Assembly (NCBI GenBank): GCA_018340805.1 | Contig: JACMZG010001870.1 | Coordinates: 24,322,271 to 24,386,270 of the forward strand | Source of the DNA: Microvelia longipes | Taxonomy: Eukaryota; Arthropoda; Insecta; Hemiptera; Veliidae | Direction of reading: 5' to 3' | Length of the DNA stretch: 64,000 nt | In this document: positions 11,990 to 22,912 of the stretch, piece after piece | Numbering within the stretch: position 1 is the stretch's first letter | How the letters are laid out: each line of letters opens with the position of its first letter | Notes under the pieces: model-generated | Told to the model about the DNA's origin: nothing | The model's database searches: none | Seen by the model: only the letters and a program-made list of their open reading frames with translations | Translations under genes and position numbers: made by a program

Positions 11990-12060
11990 TCTATATTCTG
12001 AGGACGAGCGAAGCGAGTCCGAAATAGTGTAGAAAAGTTTCGAGGCACATCGTACCCAAT
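11990..12060 (+). mobile_element. 5S-derived SINE 3' portion
   Basis: ATTCTGAGGACGAGCGAAGC followed by GAGTCCGAA, then TTTCGAGGCACATCGTACCC, matches the body and tail of the copy at 1915-2145 (TTTCGAGGTACCCCGTACCC). The 5S head is absent. Confidence 0.6.
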
Positions 12061-12064
12061 TTTT

Positions 12065-14645
12065 ATATTTAATTAACTCCTTTACTTATCTCCTTTAAGT
12101 ATTATTTATTATATCGGTACTAAGAGCATGTAATCTACATTCTAGGTGACATATTCAAATTCTATAGGCAAATTATTTGTTCCTTTTTATCCACAACACA
12201 AGCACAGAAGCAATTAGAAACAATTGAATTGTTAAGGAACTTTTTACGAATCTTACAGATAACTTAAACAATACAGGATATGTTCAAATAACAAAAGGAA
12301 GAATTCTTTCTTTTCGTTTTTATCCTATTAAAGAAAGGTTAAGAAGTAAAAAGCGAATAAAGAGAGGAAGTAGATCCTTAATACCTCTTTAGAAGTCCTT
12401 ATCTTCATTGTCAGTAGGGTGGAATTGCCTCTATAAGGTAAAAATTGTAGCAAGGGCAACCAAGAAAAGTTATAGTATACTTGTTAAAGGGCTTTCAGAG
12501 AACATTTTTATATAACTTCTTCTTTATTACTTGTATTAAGTAAATCTTTTTTAATAGGGAACTTTTTTTAATCTTTCACAACATAATAATTAGGTTTTTA
12601 TAGTATTTTATTTACTTTTTAGGAGGTTTTATCATTTTAAATTTAGCAGTATTATAGTATAAACAAATTAATAATAAGTTATTATTATTGTATTCTTGTA
12701 AATTTACGTTAGACAATTTTAAGAGAATACGCACTTATCGCTTCTAATCGCTAAAGTTAATATTTATTATTCTCAGACCAAGCCAAAGCTTACTTTAAAA
12801 TTAACTAAAAGAATCTCTTTCAACTGACATTTCTATAAATTCTGCGTTATCGTAAATCTGCGTTTAGTCTGCGTTGTCCAAACAATTTAAACTAGATTTT
12901 ACCGAAATAGTTAAGGGAATGCAGGCGCGTTAAAATAGATTTATTTTTCCTTTAAAATTTTTTGTTTTATTTGCTTTTAAGTTGCGTCGATTAAAATGGT
13001 CTTTGAATACATATTATGTATACAATAAAACAATCTATACATATATTGTTCTATTAGTTATTACATATTTGTTAAAAATAGTAAAAAAGCTTTTTGAACA
13101 TACTATATATAAGAGTACTCAATTACAAGAAATAATTAAATTAGAGAAAAGAAGGGGTACTGAAACAAAAAAGTTTGGAGACCCCTAAAGTATCAACTAT
13201 CAACCCATCATAGCTAAAATAAAATTCACTTACCATAAGGTAATGATTTTTGATCTGGAAATAATTATGTTCTGAGGAATAAATGTATTTTATTCGTTTC
13301 TAACAACAAGGATATAAATCAGCTTTCCTTTTTTTGCAATTTCCTTCAAAGATTTCGAAAGTATCTATTAAAGTTAATTTCTATTTATTTTTTTGTTATC
13401 TTTTTTCCTATATTGAGAAGAATGAAGTCCATTTTATTCTTTCATTTGTAAGTTTAATTGTATCTGTCCTCGAATAATATTTTTTTACTATTTTGAACGC
13501 TTGTGTTTAATATTTATTTTCAAACAATTTTCAGATCCATTTCTTAATATTTTACGAGGATTTTTTATTGTTATAAACTCTCTGTAAACGTAAAGAGTAA
13601 AAATGTGATAAAATCTCCTATATATAGAAGGAATTAGAGACCAAAATAAGAGGAGCCTTTGTTTCATTTCCTCAAAGAGAGCTATAAAAATTCAAAACTC
13701 AAAGCTCTTTCATTAACAAGATACTTCACCAGTTCACAACTAGCAAAAAAATTCAAAAAACAGACCATTTGCCTTTGACATACAATTCCTGGGTTCTTTT
13801 GTTACCTCTTTTATCTTATTTTTGTATTACTTTTCCTCTTACTAATGAATCGTATATTTTATCCCTTTTCCCAATTTAACTTCCTTTATCTTATTGTTAA
13901 ATGGACGTTTTTTATTTTCTACCTTCTATGTACCTTATAATTATTTTTCATTTTATTTTTCATTTAAATTTTCCTTAATATATTGAAAGCATTTTTTTAA
14001 ATAAAGGAGAAAAGATACTGTTATTTACATTTAGTTCAAAGAAATGTGTATACTTTTTTAGTTTAATATTTTAATTTTGTTAAGTATTATTCAAGAGTTT
14101 TTTCTTAACTCTATGATACTCTTACTTACTTTATTGCAAAAAATAAAATATTTCTTTGCTAAAACTGAAAATATATAAATATTAAAGGTCATTTAGTGTG
14201 TTTAGTTGAATTATAAAAAAAATATTAAATCTCAACTTTAAGGAAATGTATAAAATTGTTTCAAAATATGTTACGTACACTTAAATTTTATCAATTTATG
14301 AAACAATATTTTTTCTTTTAATTGTGTTAATCTAGGATGATTCTTCTCTAAAAGATAATACTGAGTTGTTTTTCGATTAGTCTGTTGTTTATTTATTTAT
14401 GTTGTTTAGCTATTTATAATTATATAACTATTTTCACATACACAAGTTATGTCTACGTTAGGTTAGTTCATACGTCTTACCATTATTCTCTCCTACAGTT
14501 GCTGTAACTTACACTTAGTTACACAGCAATATGTGGAACTTACACACCATCTAGACACAGCTTATATTAGATACAAGACAACTGAAACAAAAATTAATAT
14601 ATTCTTAAAATACATGAGAAGTTTCCATTTGATTAAAACCGAATC
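12065..14645. other. AT-rich non-coding stretch
   Basis: No gene, RNA or element end is recognised. The 68-codon open frame at 12982-13188 is lysine/isoleucine/tyrosine rich, as expected from AT-rich noise. Confidence 0.4.
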
Positions 14646-14649
14646 AGAC

Positions 14650-15036
14650 AGCCCACTAATGCACTCGTGATAAAGTTGTTGTCTGTGTCATATTGTTTTT
14701 GGCCCACCTATACATAACAGTAATATCAACCCGCCTTTAACAGTAATATATATTATAAGTGTACAACTAGTACACTTATGATGTATATTACTGTTATGTT
14801 ATAGTGGGCCAAAAACTGAAAATAAACAGGGGTGCATTTTGTACAAACAACTTCAATAAAACATCTAAGAACTACAAATCTGTCAAACTACGAATAAAAA
14901 ATGGTGCCGCACAAGAATTGAATAACTAACGAAATTCCAATACTCGAATCGATTATTTACAATTTTTACTGTTTCTTTGTTTAACGTTTTGATCGTCTTC
15001 TATATTAAATGTCCTATCTCAAGACACACACACTAG
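14650..15036 (+). repeat. 390-bp hairpin-bearing repeat, copy 1
   Basis: From CCCACTAATGCACTCGTGAT (14651) to AAGACACACACACTAGC this matches 24415-24815 almost base for base. It holds a long stem-loop: GGCCCACC...AACAGTAATAT (from 14701) pairs with ATATTACTGTTATG...GTGGGCC (to 14810). An inner stem ATAAGTGTAC/GTACACTTAT (14755-14764 and 14770-14779) has loop AACTA. Both copies end directly in a (TA)n tract. No open frame is present. The two copies bracket the LINE nest in the same orientation. Confidence 0.85.
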
Positions 15037-15037
15037 C

Positions 15038-15074
<37 letters not shown>

Positions 15075-15106
15075 ATATATATTAATATATATATTATATA
15101 TATATT

Positions 15107-15205
<99 letters not shown>
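15037..15205. repeat. (TA)n microsatellite between repeat copy 1 and the LINE 3' end
   Basis: Long TA dinucleotide run with occasional AA or TT slips. Its right edge merges with the ATAATAATAATC tail of the outer retrotransposon. The open frame that crosses it is an artefact of the repeat. Confidence 0.95.
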
Positions 15206-15747
15206 ATAATAATAATCTTTATTTGCTTTAAGACATAGTCTCTGCAAGAGTACATTATTTACAATGGTTTAAGCTATAACATATACACAGCATGCAAACA
15301 GTTAAATATTATAAGTTTGATAAAAAGAAAAAGGTACCTTTACATGTGTAATTAAAATTAATATTTTAAATAATAAACTACAAAAACAGTTTTGAATTTA
15401 ATGTTTGTGTTAGAGTTTAGTAAATAAATGATGTTTTTTTTTTTTTTTTTTTCTTTTTACTTGGTTGAAATAGAACATTACAATATAATTTAAACAAAAT
15501 AATAAAAATAAATTAAGTTAAAAATAAATAAACCTCTAAATATTATTTTGGTAAAAAATAAAATATAATTGCATTCCTTTCATTTTGTGATATTACTCAA
15601 GAATTCTAAAGTTATTTTATTTTATTTATTTATTCGTTCTTTTATTTTTTTTATATATTTAATAATTACAGGCATACTATAATTCTACCATAATTGATTT
15701 CTTAAAATTTTTATTTTTTGCTTTATAATGATTCTAAATGTCTTTGT

Positions 15748-16116
15748 CTAGTTTTTTAATGATTCAACAGTGTAATAAAAAACATTATCAATATGAAACT
15801 TTGTAGCTCCTGTCAATAGAATTTCAACATTTAAGATACATAAGGTCAAAGGTTGTAGGAATCTTAATCTGTGAGAATTAAAGTATGGACATTCTAGTAG
15901 GAAGTGTTGAATTGTTTCTGGAGTTGCTTCAGGACACATTGGACAATTTTTTGTTGTATCAATAGTGTATTTGTTGCCATTTATATAAAAGTTGTAGAAT
16001 TGTAAGGAATTCACTCTAAGGATACTGAAACACCTCTGTTTAATTATTGAGCACCTCAATTTCAAGTAGTCTTCGCCAGATGGGTTAAATGAAGAGATGA
16101 GGCGGTAGTTTGGCAT
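15748..16116 (-). pseudogene. Outer LINE ORF2, C-terminal Cys/His knuckle region
   Basis: A 122-codon frame that ends ORF2 of the outer retrotransposon. It contains CPMCPEATPETIQHFLLEC, a C-x2-C-x9-H-x4-C pattern typical of the nucleic-acid-binding knuckle after the RT thumb in several non-LTR clades. Its start codon is only an internal methionine; the frame belongs downstream of 16213-16836 but is offset by a frame break and stops between them. The RT that would use this domain is broken, so I infer no function. Confidence 0.7.
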
Positions 16117-16212
16117 AAAGGAACTATTTAGTGTTTTATCAACATCTATGGAAAATAGTGATTGTTAAATCTTTGAATAATATTATTTTTAGTGACAAAA
16201 ATAAGTCAGAGT

Positions 16213-17090
16213 CTAGAGTAAGGCTTCCTCTGAGCCTATTATCTGTAATATTTCTTTGAATTGAGTTGCCCAGTTTAGTGATGGTATATTTGTCGGTTTC
16301 TTATCTAAATCAATAAGTTTGCTTAGACATATGTAAGGAAGTCTGTTTTGCTTCATACTTATGATTTTCATCCAAAAATGTACGGCTTGTTTAAATACCC
16401 TTGAAGATAAAGGTAAAGTTCCTGTTTCCAAACGGACTATGTAGTGAGGAGTACATTTGGGCCAGTAAAATAGAGATTTGAAGAAGCCAGAGTGTATAGT
16501 ATCTAATTCAGAGAGGTATCTTAACGACCAAATTTCTGATGAATAAAGCAGAGTGGAAGAGACAATAGCATTAAATAATTTTATTTTAGTTTCCCAACTG
16601 TCAGATCTGGATTTAACTAAAATGGATCGGACTTTACTCAAGGCAATCTTACCTTTACTAGAAAAGTAAAGAGAAGCTTTGTGAAATTTGGATGTTGATG
16701 AGAATGGTACACCAAGATATACAAAACTAGACACATACTCAATGTTTTGTCCATTAAATGTAAGAGCTCTCAGTTTTTTACTTTTATTAGATTTTCTAAA
16801 TTGTACTACTTTTGTTTTGACCGTATTTACTGCCAAGCCATTTACTTCACAATATTCTTTAAGAAGATCCAGTAATTCTTGTGCATCAGTCCAGGAGAGA
16901 CAGAGGATGACTATATCATCGGCAAATAGAAGGATGAGCAGTTTCTTTAAATTGTTTATTTTGACTCCAGAGAACCCTTATCTTAAAAAGTCGATGATGT
17001 CTGATATGAAGAGACTGAACAAAATAGCTGAAAGTGGTTCACCTTGTAATAGGCCATCAGTAACGTTTATATCTTCAGAGAGATGACCAC
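16213..17090 (-). pseudogene. Outer LINE ORF2, reverse transcriptase catalytic core and thumb
   Basis: Minus-strand translation near 17040-17070 gives GLLQGEPLSAILFSLFISDI (motif B, normally QGxPLSP). About 45 codons on comes LLFADDIVIL at 16905-16935, the catalytic FADD motif with both aspartates intact, then the NGLAVNTVKTKVV stretch and the thumb (FVYLGVPFSS, LLYSSEIW). The continuous open part runs from 16836 to 16213; the motif B part lies upstream and is joined through a stop. FADD and the YLG thumb identify a non-LTR reverse transcriptase. The loss of the motif B proline and the stops show decay. Confidence 0.8.
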
Positions 17091-17372
17091 CACATCTACA
17101 TTTATTCTAGCATCCTCATACAAACCTTGAAGAATTTTAATAATTTTAGAGCTAAATCCTAGAAGATGTAATTTTTTTCAGAGCAATAATCTTAGGATAG
17201 AATCAAATGCTCTCGTGAAGTCAATGAAGATGCCTAATAGATACATGGAAAAATAAGTAAAGAATTTATTACAGCTGAGTGTGAAAATTTTTCGGTACAT
17301 CCTCTTCCTTCTCTAAAGCCTGCTTGCTCCTCTGGAATTAAGTTGTTCAGCTCCGCCCAAGAACTAACTCTT

Positions 17373-18134
17373 TTATTTAAGATTGTGGTAAACATTTTTT
17401 TCCAGTGTGTTTATCAGAGCAATGCCTCTATAATTTATAGGATCAGCTTGATCACCTTTTTTGTATAACATTTTTAATTTGATTTTTCCCCAATCTTTAG
17501 GTACATGTTCATTATTAAGGATATTATTAAAGAGTTTTAATATGTACTGCCAACCTGCGTAGGGTAAGTTAATAAAGAACTCATAAGTAAGACCATCTGG
17601 TCCTGGCGATTTGTTAGATTTACATCGAGATAAAGTTTGTAAAAGTTCATCCATTGTTATTTGTTTATCAAGCATTGGGACATTTACTAGTGGAGATAAC
17701 ATCAAATTTGGTTCTGTAATTTGTAGACTATATATAGATTTAAGATATTTGTACCAATCATCAGGAGATAAAACCTCTAAGTTGCTTGGTTTAATATTGT
17801 ATTTCTTTACAGCAGACCAAAATTCTTTTGAGTTTTTAACATCCGCCAGTGAATCTAATAATTTTTTATTATAAAGTTTTTCACAATCTTCTATCAAGGT
17901 TAAGTATTTCTTTTTACTTTCTAAAAAAAGAGCCACATCTTCTTTACATTGAAATTTTAATTTTCTACACTTCCGCAGTTGTTTCCTCGCATTTCTTTTA
18001 AGAAGGTAACATTCTTGGGTGAACCAAGGTGCTTTGTTATTAGCGGTATCGCCGTCCTTTCTATTGTTAACTACAAGTGACAATCCTACTTCCTTTGCTA
18101 TATTTTTAATAAAATCAATTAAGTTTTGATACAT
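17373..18134 (-). pseudogene. Outer LINE ORF2, RT N-terminal region
   Basis: A 253-codon frame. Around residues 165-180 it has CKSNKSPGPDGLTYEFF, the conserved NKSPGPDG of non-LTR RT motif 0/1. It then has a VPKDWGKIKLKMLYKKGD segment and INYRGIALINTLEK (the YRGI/YRPI motif). Upstream residues are lysine-rich linker between endonuclease and RT. The frame ends at 17373 in a frameshift before the DxxxAFD region. Between 17090 and 17373 the minus strand still shows an SRAFDSILR-like string at about 17190-17215, which is motif A in another frame. Confidence 0.8.
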
Positions 18135-18157
18135 TTTGTCCGTAGAATTGTCAACTT

Positions 18158-18690
18158 TTACTGTTCAGAGGTATTGTTAAAATAGTGCTGATAAAGAGGA
18201 CATTTGGATTCATTCCATTTATACACATTTTTTGGTTTAAAAGAAGTAGGGTGGGTGTTTAGGTGTGAAAAGGAAATGTCTCTAATAGTGAGAACGCAAG
18301 CTAAATGGTCTGACTGAAATAATTGATTTGAAATCTCAAAATTAATAACATTAAGCGCTAATGACCATGATACCCACACAAAATCTATTATACTTACTCC
18401 TTGTTGGGATATGAAAGTATATTGAGAAGGCTTATCGTACTGAGATCTACCGTTTGCAACCAAAAGTTCTGATGATTCAAATATATGTACGATTTCCTCT
18501 CCTCTTTTATCAGTGTTACTGTCCAATGTTTCTCTTTCAGCGCTTAGGAAAGACCCTTCTAACATACAATCCTCTAATTGATTTAGATTACCTATTTTGG
18601 CATTGAAATCTCCTCCACAAATTATTTTTGTATTAGGAGATTTATCAGAAAAGTCTCGGAAAAGCTCTTCGAGCTTTTCTATTTATTTGT
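18158..18690 (-). pseudogene. Outer LINE ORF2, C-terminal half of the AP-like endonuclease
   Basis: Minus-strand reading starts with KLEELFRDFSDKSPN and IICGGDFNAKIGN near 18600-18640. GGDFN is the conserved GDFN motif with the active-site Asp and Asn of exonuclease-endonuclease-phosphatase domains. It continues through SIIDFVWVS and ends with FQSDHLACVLTI, where SDH is the catalytic Asp-His pair. The N-terminal half (WNVKG, LDVICLSE) lies at 22738-22912, on the far side of the inserted element. Confidence 0.8.
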
Positions 18691-18859
18691 TAAAGAGATT
18701 TCAGGTTAAATAAATAATAAATAATAAATAAATAAATTCTTTATTCCATTAAATTACCAAGATAACAATAGGTTGCGTCCAAAAAAAAGAGTGAAATAAC
18801 AAAACTAAACAAACATTTTAACACATAAATACAAATAAGATTAAAAATTACAGGTCAAA

Positions 18860-19253
18860 TTATATTAAAATTAAAATATTCTTCTAAGCTATAAAAAGGC
18901 TCTTTTAATAACATTTCTTTGATTTCTTTCTTGTACTCATTTATTTCAAGAGCAACAATCCTGCGAGGCAATTTATTGAATATTTTAATGCCGAGTATCT
19001 GTTGACCAACTCTCGACTTGCTTAACCTTGCTCAGGAATGGTAAGTACTCTTCTATGTCTAGTGCTATAATTGTGATTACTTCCTTGAGTTTTATAACTA
19101 TTTACATTTTGCTTTATGAATATTAGCACGGTATATACATATAAATTTACAATTGTTAATAATTTCAGTTTTTTAAAGATAGGTTTACACTTGTCTCTGT
19201 GTCCTGACTTGGTAATAATTCTTAAGGCTTTCTTTTGCAGAAGAAGAAGAGAT
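18860..19253 (-). pseudogene. Inner LINE ORF2, decayed C-terminal tail
   Basis: Downstream of the RT stop, minus-strand frames still show GIKIFNKLPRRIVALEINEY and LKEPFYSLEEYF between about 18990 and 18865. FNKLP followed by a short basic helix and a YSLEEF-like end is the usual terminus of CR1/Jockey-type ORF2 proteins. It is separated from the thumb by a frameshift. Confidence 0.65.
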
Positions 19254-20726
19254 TTAGGTTGACATGACCCACAATATTATGCCATATGCCAGTCTGCTTT
19301 GTATCATTGATAGATACACCTGTCTCAAAATTACTTCAGGTAATGAATTTTTTAATTTTCTTAATGCAAAAATATAAGTTGACACTTTACTATGCAAGTC
19401 TTCAACGTGAGGAGTCCATGATAGTTTAGAATCCAGTATGAGTCCCAATAACTTTACTGGTTCATTATTTAATGAAGAGTGATTTTTAGTGGTAAAAGTT
19501 AATCTTTGGGTCTTTTCTTCATTAATTTTAAAATGATTTTCTTTGAACCAGTGTTCTACTTTCTTGGTTCTGAACTTGGAAATTTTCTTAAGTGCGACTA
19601 TATTCTTGTGAGAGTGTACAATGGTATTATCGTCGACAAAGGTGATTAGATCTTCCTGGAAGTCTATAAGATCTATCGGATCCTCTGGTCCAGCTACATT
19701 CATGTATCCTTCAAGGTCATTCGCATCCAGAATAAAAGCAAACGGTCCGATCACCGAACCCTGTCCGGCTCCAGATTCGAGCAATTTCATATCAGATCTC
19801 TCTCCCTCATACTCCACACACTGTGGTCTCTTTGTATAATATGATTTTAACATACTCTCTGCATTTCCTTGGATCCCCAAAAATTTAAGTTTAAAATAAA
19901 ATATTTCATGAGGGAGAGTATCAAACGCCTTGCTGACATCTACACACGTCATTTCGCAATATTCGCCCTTCTCCATACTATAGATTATTTTGTTGACCAC
20001 TCTAGAGACAGCTTGGATAGTTGACCTTCCTGTTCTGTAGCCATACTGACTATTGCTTAACAGATTATGCTCTTCTAAGTATTTAACTAATTGCTTTTTT
20101 ATTATTTTCTCCAGGATTTTAGAGAAAATAGGTGTAATTGATATAGGCCTATAGCTTGAAGGACATTCTTTGTCTCCTTTTTTATATATTGGAACTACTT
20201 TTGCTATTTTGAGCACACTCGGAAAGTGTCCATGCATTATAGCTTCATTTAATAGTTTTGCCAAAGGAGTAATTACTATTAGGGCAATATATTTAACTAA
20301 ATTATTTGACAAACCATAATAATCTTTTGTACCTGAACTCTTTAATTGTAATATAATGTCTAGTATTTCTGTTTCAGGAACAGGGGAAAGGAAGAAAATA
20401 GAATTTGGTTTATTCTTACAACCACTGATGATATTCTTTGCTCCTTGCTGATCAATATCCTTCTTCTTAGATACATCAACAAAATATTCATTAAATATAT
20501 TTACATTAATTTTACCTTTTGTTTCTATTTTGTTATATTTTCCTGCTTCCGTATTAACCATTTCCCAAGCTATTTTTGATTTATTTACAGCCGAATCTAT
20601 AATAATTCCATTGTACTTCAGTTTTGCTTCTTTTAGAGTTTTCCTATATTTACATTTCTCTTTAATATAAAGTTTCCACTCATCACTATCTTTGTTATAT
20701 TTAGCAAGATCATACAGATTCACCAT
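19254..20726 (-). pseudogene. Inner LINE ORF2, reverse transcriptase
   Basis: A 490-codon uninterrupted frame covering most of the RT domain. Visible motifs in order are VPIYKKGDKECPSSYRPISI, FSKILEKIIKKQL, QYGYRTGRST, CVDVSKAFDTLPHEI (motif A with catalytic Asp), GAGQGSVIGPFAFIL (motif B), ITFVDDNTIVHSH (motif C, VDD in place of the usual ADD with both aspartates kept), INEEKTQ and LLGLILDSKLSW (thumb). This pattern fits the CR1/Jockey side of non-LTR elements. It reverse-transcribes its own RNA at a nicked target. A frameshift separates it from the endonuclease at 20874, so ORF2 is not intact even though the catalytic residues are. Confidence 0.88.
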
Positions 20727-20873
20727 TTTATCTCTAAGCTTCTTTTCTTTATCTCCAAACCATGGACACCTTTCTTTTTTACTTAATTTTATTTTATTTT
20801 TTTATTCTTTTAAGAGGAAAAGCATTTTTATAAGCTTGTTCCAGTACATTTATAAACATTTTCCATAATTCTT

Positions 20874-21720
20874 CTATACTAAGTGGCAAATTAATAAAAC
20901 TCCAGTCTGTGTACATGAGATTTTACAAAAAGTTTCCTTGCCTTGTTCTGAGAAAGGCCTTACAATACTATATTGCTGTTGAGCATTATTTTTAAGATTT
21001 CTTTTCATCTGATTTTTCCTTTTTGACATATAAATATTCTTATGATCTGCTATTGGCTCCCCAAGTTTTATTAAAAGCTCTGTTTCTTTTAAGTTGGTGA
21101 AAACATTATCTAAACAGCGATTAAATCTGGTTGGTTCATGAATCATTCTCACTAATCCAAACGACTTAAAAACATTTATAACTGACTTTACCTCTGAGTC
21201 ATTTGAAATAAAATCCAGGTTATAATCTCCTGAAACTATTATGTCTAAATTAAAATCCAACACTCTCGATAAGGTTGAGTCTAATATATTTAAAAAACTA
21301 TTTACATTTCCGCCCGGTGGTCTATATACAGAGATTAAAATCAAATTATAAGACGTCAACTGAATTCCGGCCATCTCACAGATTTTTTCTTCTGATAAGC
21401 TAGTAAGAAATTTGAGGGGTTTAAACTGAATAAGCTTATTCAGAATAACAGCTGATCCACCTCCAGCTAATGAACTTCTAAAGTAAGCAGATCCCATTAT
21501 GAAATCCCTAGGTAGGTATAAGGTTTCTTCCTCACTTTTTAACCAATGTTCATTTATCAATATTAAATCTAAGTTTTCCTGATCTATTAGTAACTCCAAT
21601 TCATTCAACTTATTTCTAATACTCTGTACGTTCAAGCTTGCTATCTTAATAAATTCACTTTCCCTACCATCTTTTCTATGAGTATTGCTATTTGATACAC
21701 CCTTGCTTTATGTTGATTTA
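20874..21720 (-). pseudogene. Inner LINE ORF2, AP-like endonuclease
   Basis: The frame contains LNVQSIRNKLNEL (N-terminal EEP motif), LILINEHWL (the catalytic Glu), LILISVYRPPGG, IVSGDYNLDFIS (GDYN with active-site Asp and Asn), IHEPTRF, LDNVFTN and PIADHKNI (the terminal D-H pair; ADH replaces the common SDH). The open frame is counted from an internal methionine at 21635, but the NVQSIRNK motif shows that coding continues a little upstream. The domain nicks target DNA for target-primed reverse transcription. A frame break after about 21000 detaches it from the RT. Confidence 0.85.
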
Positions 21721-22182
21721 TCTCCTTCTTGGCATTGAGCTGGAGTGACGCTTCCATAAAAAAGTCCTCACGCTAACATTTAGTGGCCAGAAATAAGGAT
21801 TTGAGACCTTATTTTTAAATCTACTGTCTACTCCAACTTTAAATGTAGGGAATTCGGCTCCAGGTCTCAATTCATCACATACAATTATATTTCTATCCAC
21901 ACATTTGCATTTTGTTCCAGAAACAACATTACTAATGTGCAACCATATTTTGTCAGCTACTCCTTCTAAACTCGTTTTTTTCTTGTTTTTAATTTTGTCT
22001 TCCTTTTTCCTGTCTTTCTCTCTATTTTTAAACTTCGAACTCTTAGCGCCTTTTGTTTTTTTGTTTTTTGGCATCACTTCATCAACATCGTTATCAGTGT
22101 CACTTTCGCCGGTTTCGTATTCAGTGACATCCGACTCATTGCTCGTTTTCTGAATCGTCTGATGAAATATCTGATTCATCAT
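21718..22182 (-). pseudogene. Inner LINE ORF1, basic linker and C-terminal part
   Basis: This is the 154-codon continuation of ORF1: an acidic/serine stretch (YETGESDTDNDVDE), then a strongly basic KKTKGAKSSKF...KKEDKIKNKKK run, then a globular part with CKCVDRNIIVCDE and VGVDSRFKN. The basic run is presumably the RNA-binding or nuclear-targeting segment. It is out of frame with the PHD part at 22277-22579. Confidence 0.65.
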
Positions 22183-22276
22183 CGTCTTTATTTTGTTTAG
22201 TATTTTTTTTTTCCTGGCTGATCAGAGTCTGATTTATGAGCATCGCCGTGATCGGACTTCTTATCAGTATCAGTGT

Positions 22277-22579
22277 TCAAGGTCGTATCTTGAGGTGATG
22301 TTTTTTCAGTATCAGTATTGTTAATCGTGTCTTTTTTAATACTTCAATGCTGTTCTTTATTTCTAAAATGTAAGAAAACAATATTTCCAGACTTACACCT
22401 TTACAATCCTTGCACGAGAATTTGAGAGTTCTCTTTTTTAGTTTCATTACACGTAATTCAGTGGATGCAAGATCAGTGCATTTAAGGTGAAAATTCTTTG
22501 AACAAACATCGCATTCAGTCAAATCTTTTCGTGATTTCACTTCTTCACTACACTTGAAACATTTAATACCCATTTTCAT
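22277..22579 (-). pseudogene. Inner LINE ORF1, N-terminal PHD-like zinc finger
   Basis: The protein begins MKMGIKCFKCSEEV and has a C4HC3-like spacing: CFKC, CDVCSKNFHLKC and FSCKDC. This matches the PHD fingers reported at the N-terminus of ORF1 in some CR1/Jockey-type retrotransposons. A coiled-coil-like segment (LEIKNSIEVLKK) follows before the frame is lost. The ATG at 22577-22579 is close to the element 5' end (about 22690), which leaves a short 5' UTR. PHD fingers of this kind bind histone tails or partner proteins; a role in targeting is inference. Confidence 0.75.
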
Positions 22580-22697
22580 AGAATAAAAATGTCAAAAAAC
22601 TAATTTAATTTGTAAAAAAATCGGGAGCTCAAACAAAGACGTCAACTCGTTAAAAGCGCGCGAAAACTCCGCGCTAATAAATAAATAAATAAAATTT

Positions 22698-22728
<31 letters not shown>

Positions 22729-22737
22729 TTTATTTAC

Positions 22738-22912
22738 TTTTTGGCACTTGAAAATAAAATAATATCTTTAGAAAAGGAAGTAAGAAATTTGGGAAGACTA
22801 GGTGGATTAACAAGCCAGGTTCTGAAAGACATATTACATCTAGTGAGTTTAAGTACTGTTTCTGATCTGCAGTCAGCTTAGTAAATCTTTTATAACCTTT
22901 GACATTCCAAAA
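22738..22912 (-). pseudogene. Outer LINE ORF2, N-terminal endonuclease fragment
   Basis: Minus-strand reading gives a WNVKG string near 22900, then LTADQKQYLNSLDVICLSE and a SFSKDIILFSSAKK ending at the border with the inserted element. WNVKG...LDVICLSE is the usual opening of an EEP endonuclease, with the catalytic Glu after LS. At least one frame shift is needed to read it continuously. Confidence 0.7.

Larger units (their letters stand above)
15206..18690 (-). mobile_element. Outer non-LTR retrotransposon, 3' part (endonuclease end, RT, C-terminal knuckle)
   Basis: Read from high to low coordinate, this segment has the second half of an AP-type endonuclease (about 18158-18690), the start of reverse transcriptase (17373-18134), the RT catalytic core and thumb (16213-17090), a C-terminal Cys/His knuckle (15748-16116) and an AT-rich 3' region ending in an ATAATAATAATC-type tail near 15206. 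The pieces lie in different frames with stops between them, so the copy is dead. The 5' part is at 22738-24000, separated by an inserted second element. I cannot assign the clade with confidence. The knuckle after the RT and the apparent lack of RNase H are compatible with several I/Jockey-group clades. Confidence 0.85.
18691..22735 (-). mobile_element. Inner non-LTR retrotransposon (CR1/Jockey-like), nearly full length
   Basis: A minus-strand element of about 4 kb inserted in the endonuclease of the outer one. The order from its 5' end is ORF1 with a PHD-like finger (22277-22579) and a lysine-rich/C-terminal part (21718-22182), then ORF2 with endonuclease (20874-21720) and reverse transcriptase (19254-20726), then a short decayed C-terminus to about 18860. 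The 3' end has an AATAAATA-type tandem tail at 18700-18745 in plus orientation. TATTTATTT at both junctions (18682-18690 and about 22728-22736) may be the target duplication, but it lies in low-complexity sequence. Fewer breaks than in the outer element fit a younger age. Confidence 0.85.

Noticed and set aside
15014..15247. Open frame of alternating Tyr-Ile across a TA tract
   Set aside because: TA repeats are stop-free in some frames; the same artefact occurs at 24662-25033, 25328-25739, 38225-38413, 50141-50386 and 62302-62797.
17611..17874. Plus-strand frames at 16688-17086, 17611-17874, 19621-19839, 21905-22153, 23039-23386 and 23319-23576
   Set aside because: They are opposite-strand shadows of the retrotransposon ORFs, which carry the real motifs on the minus strand.
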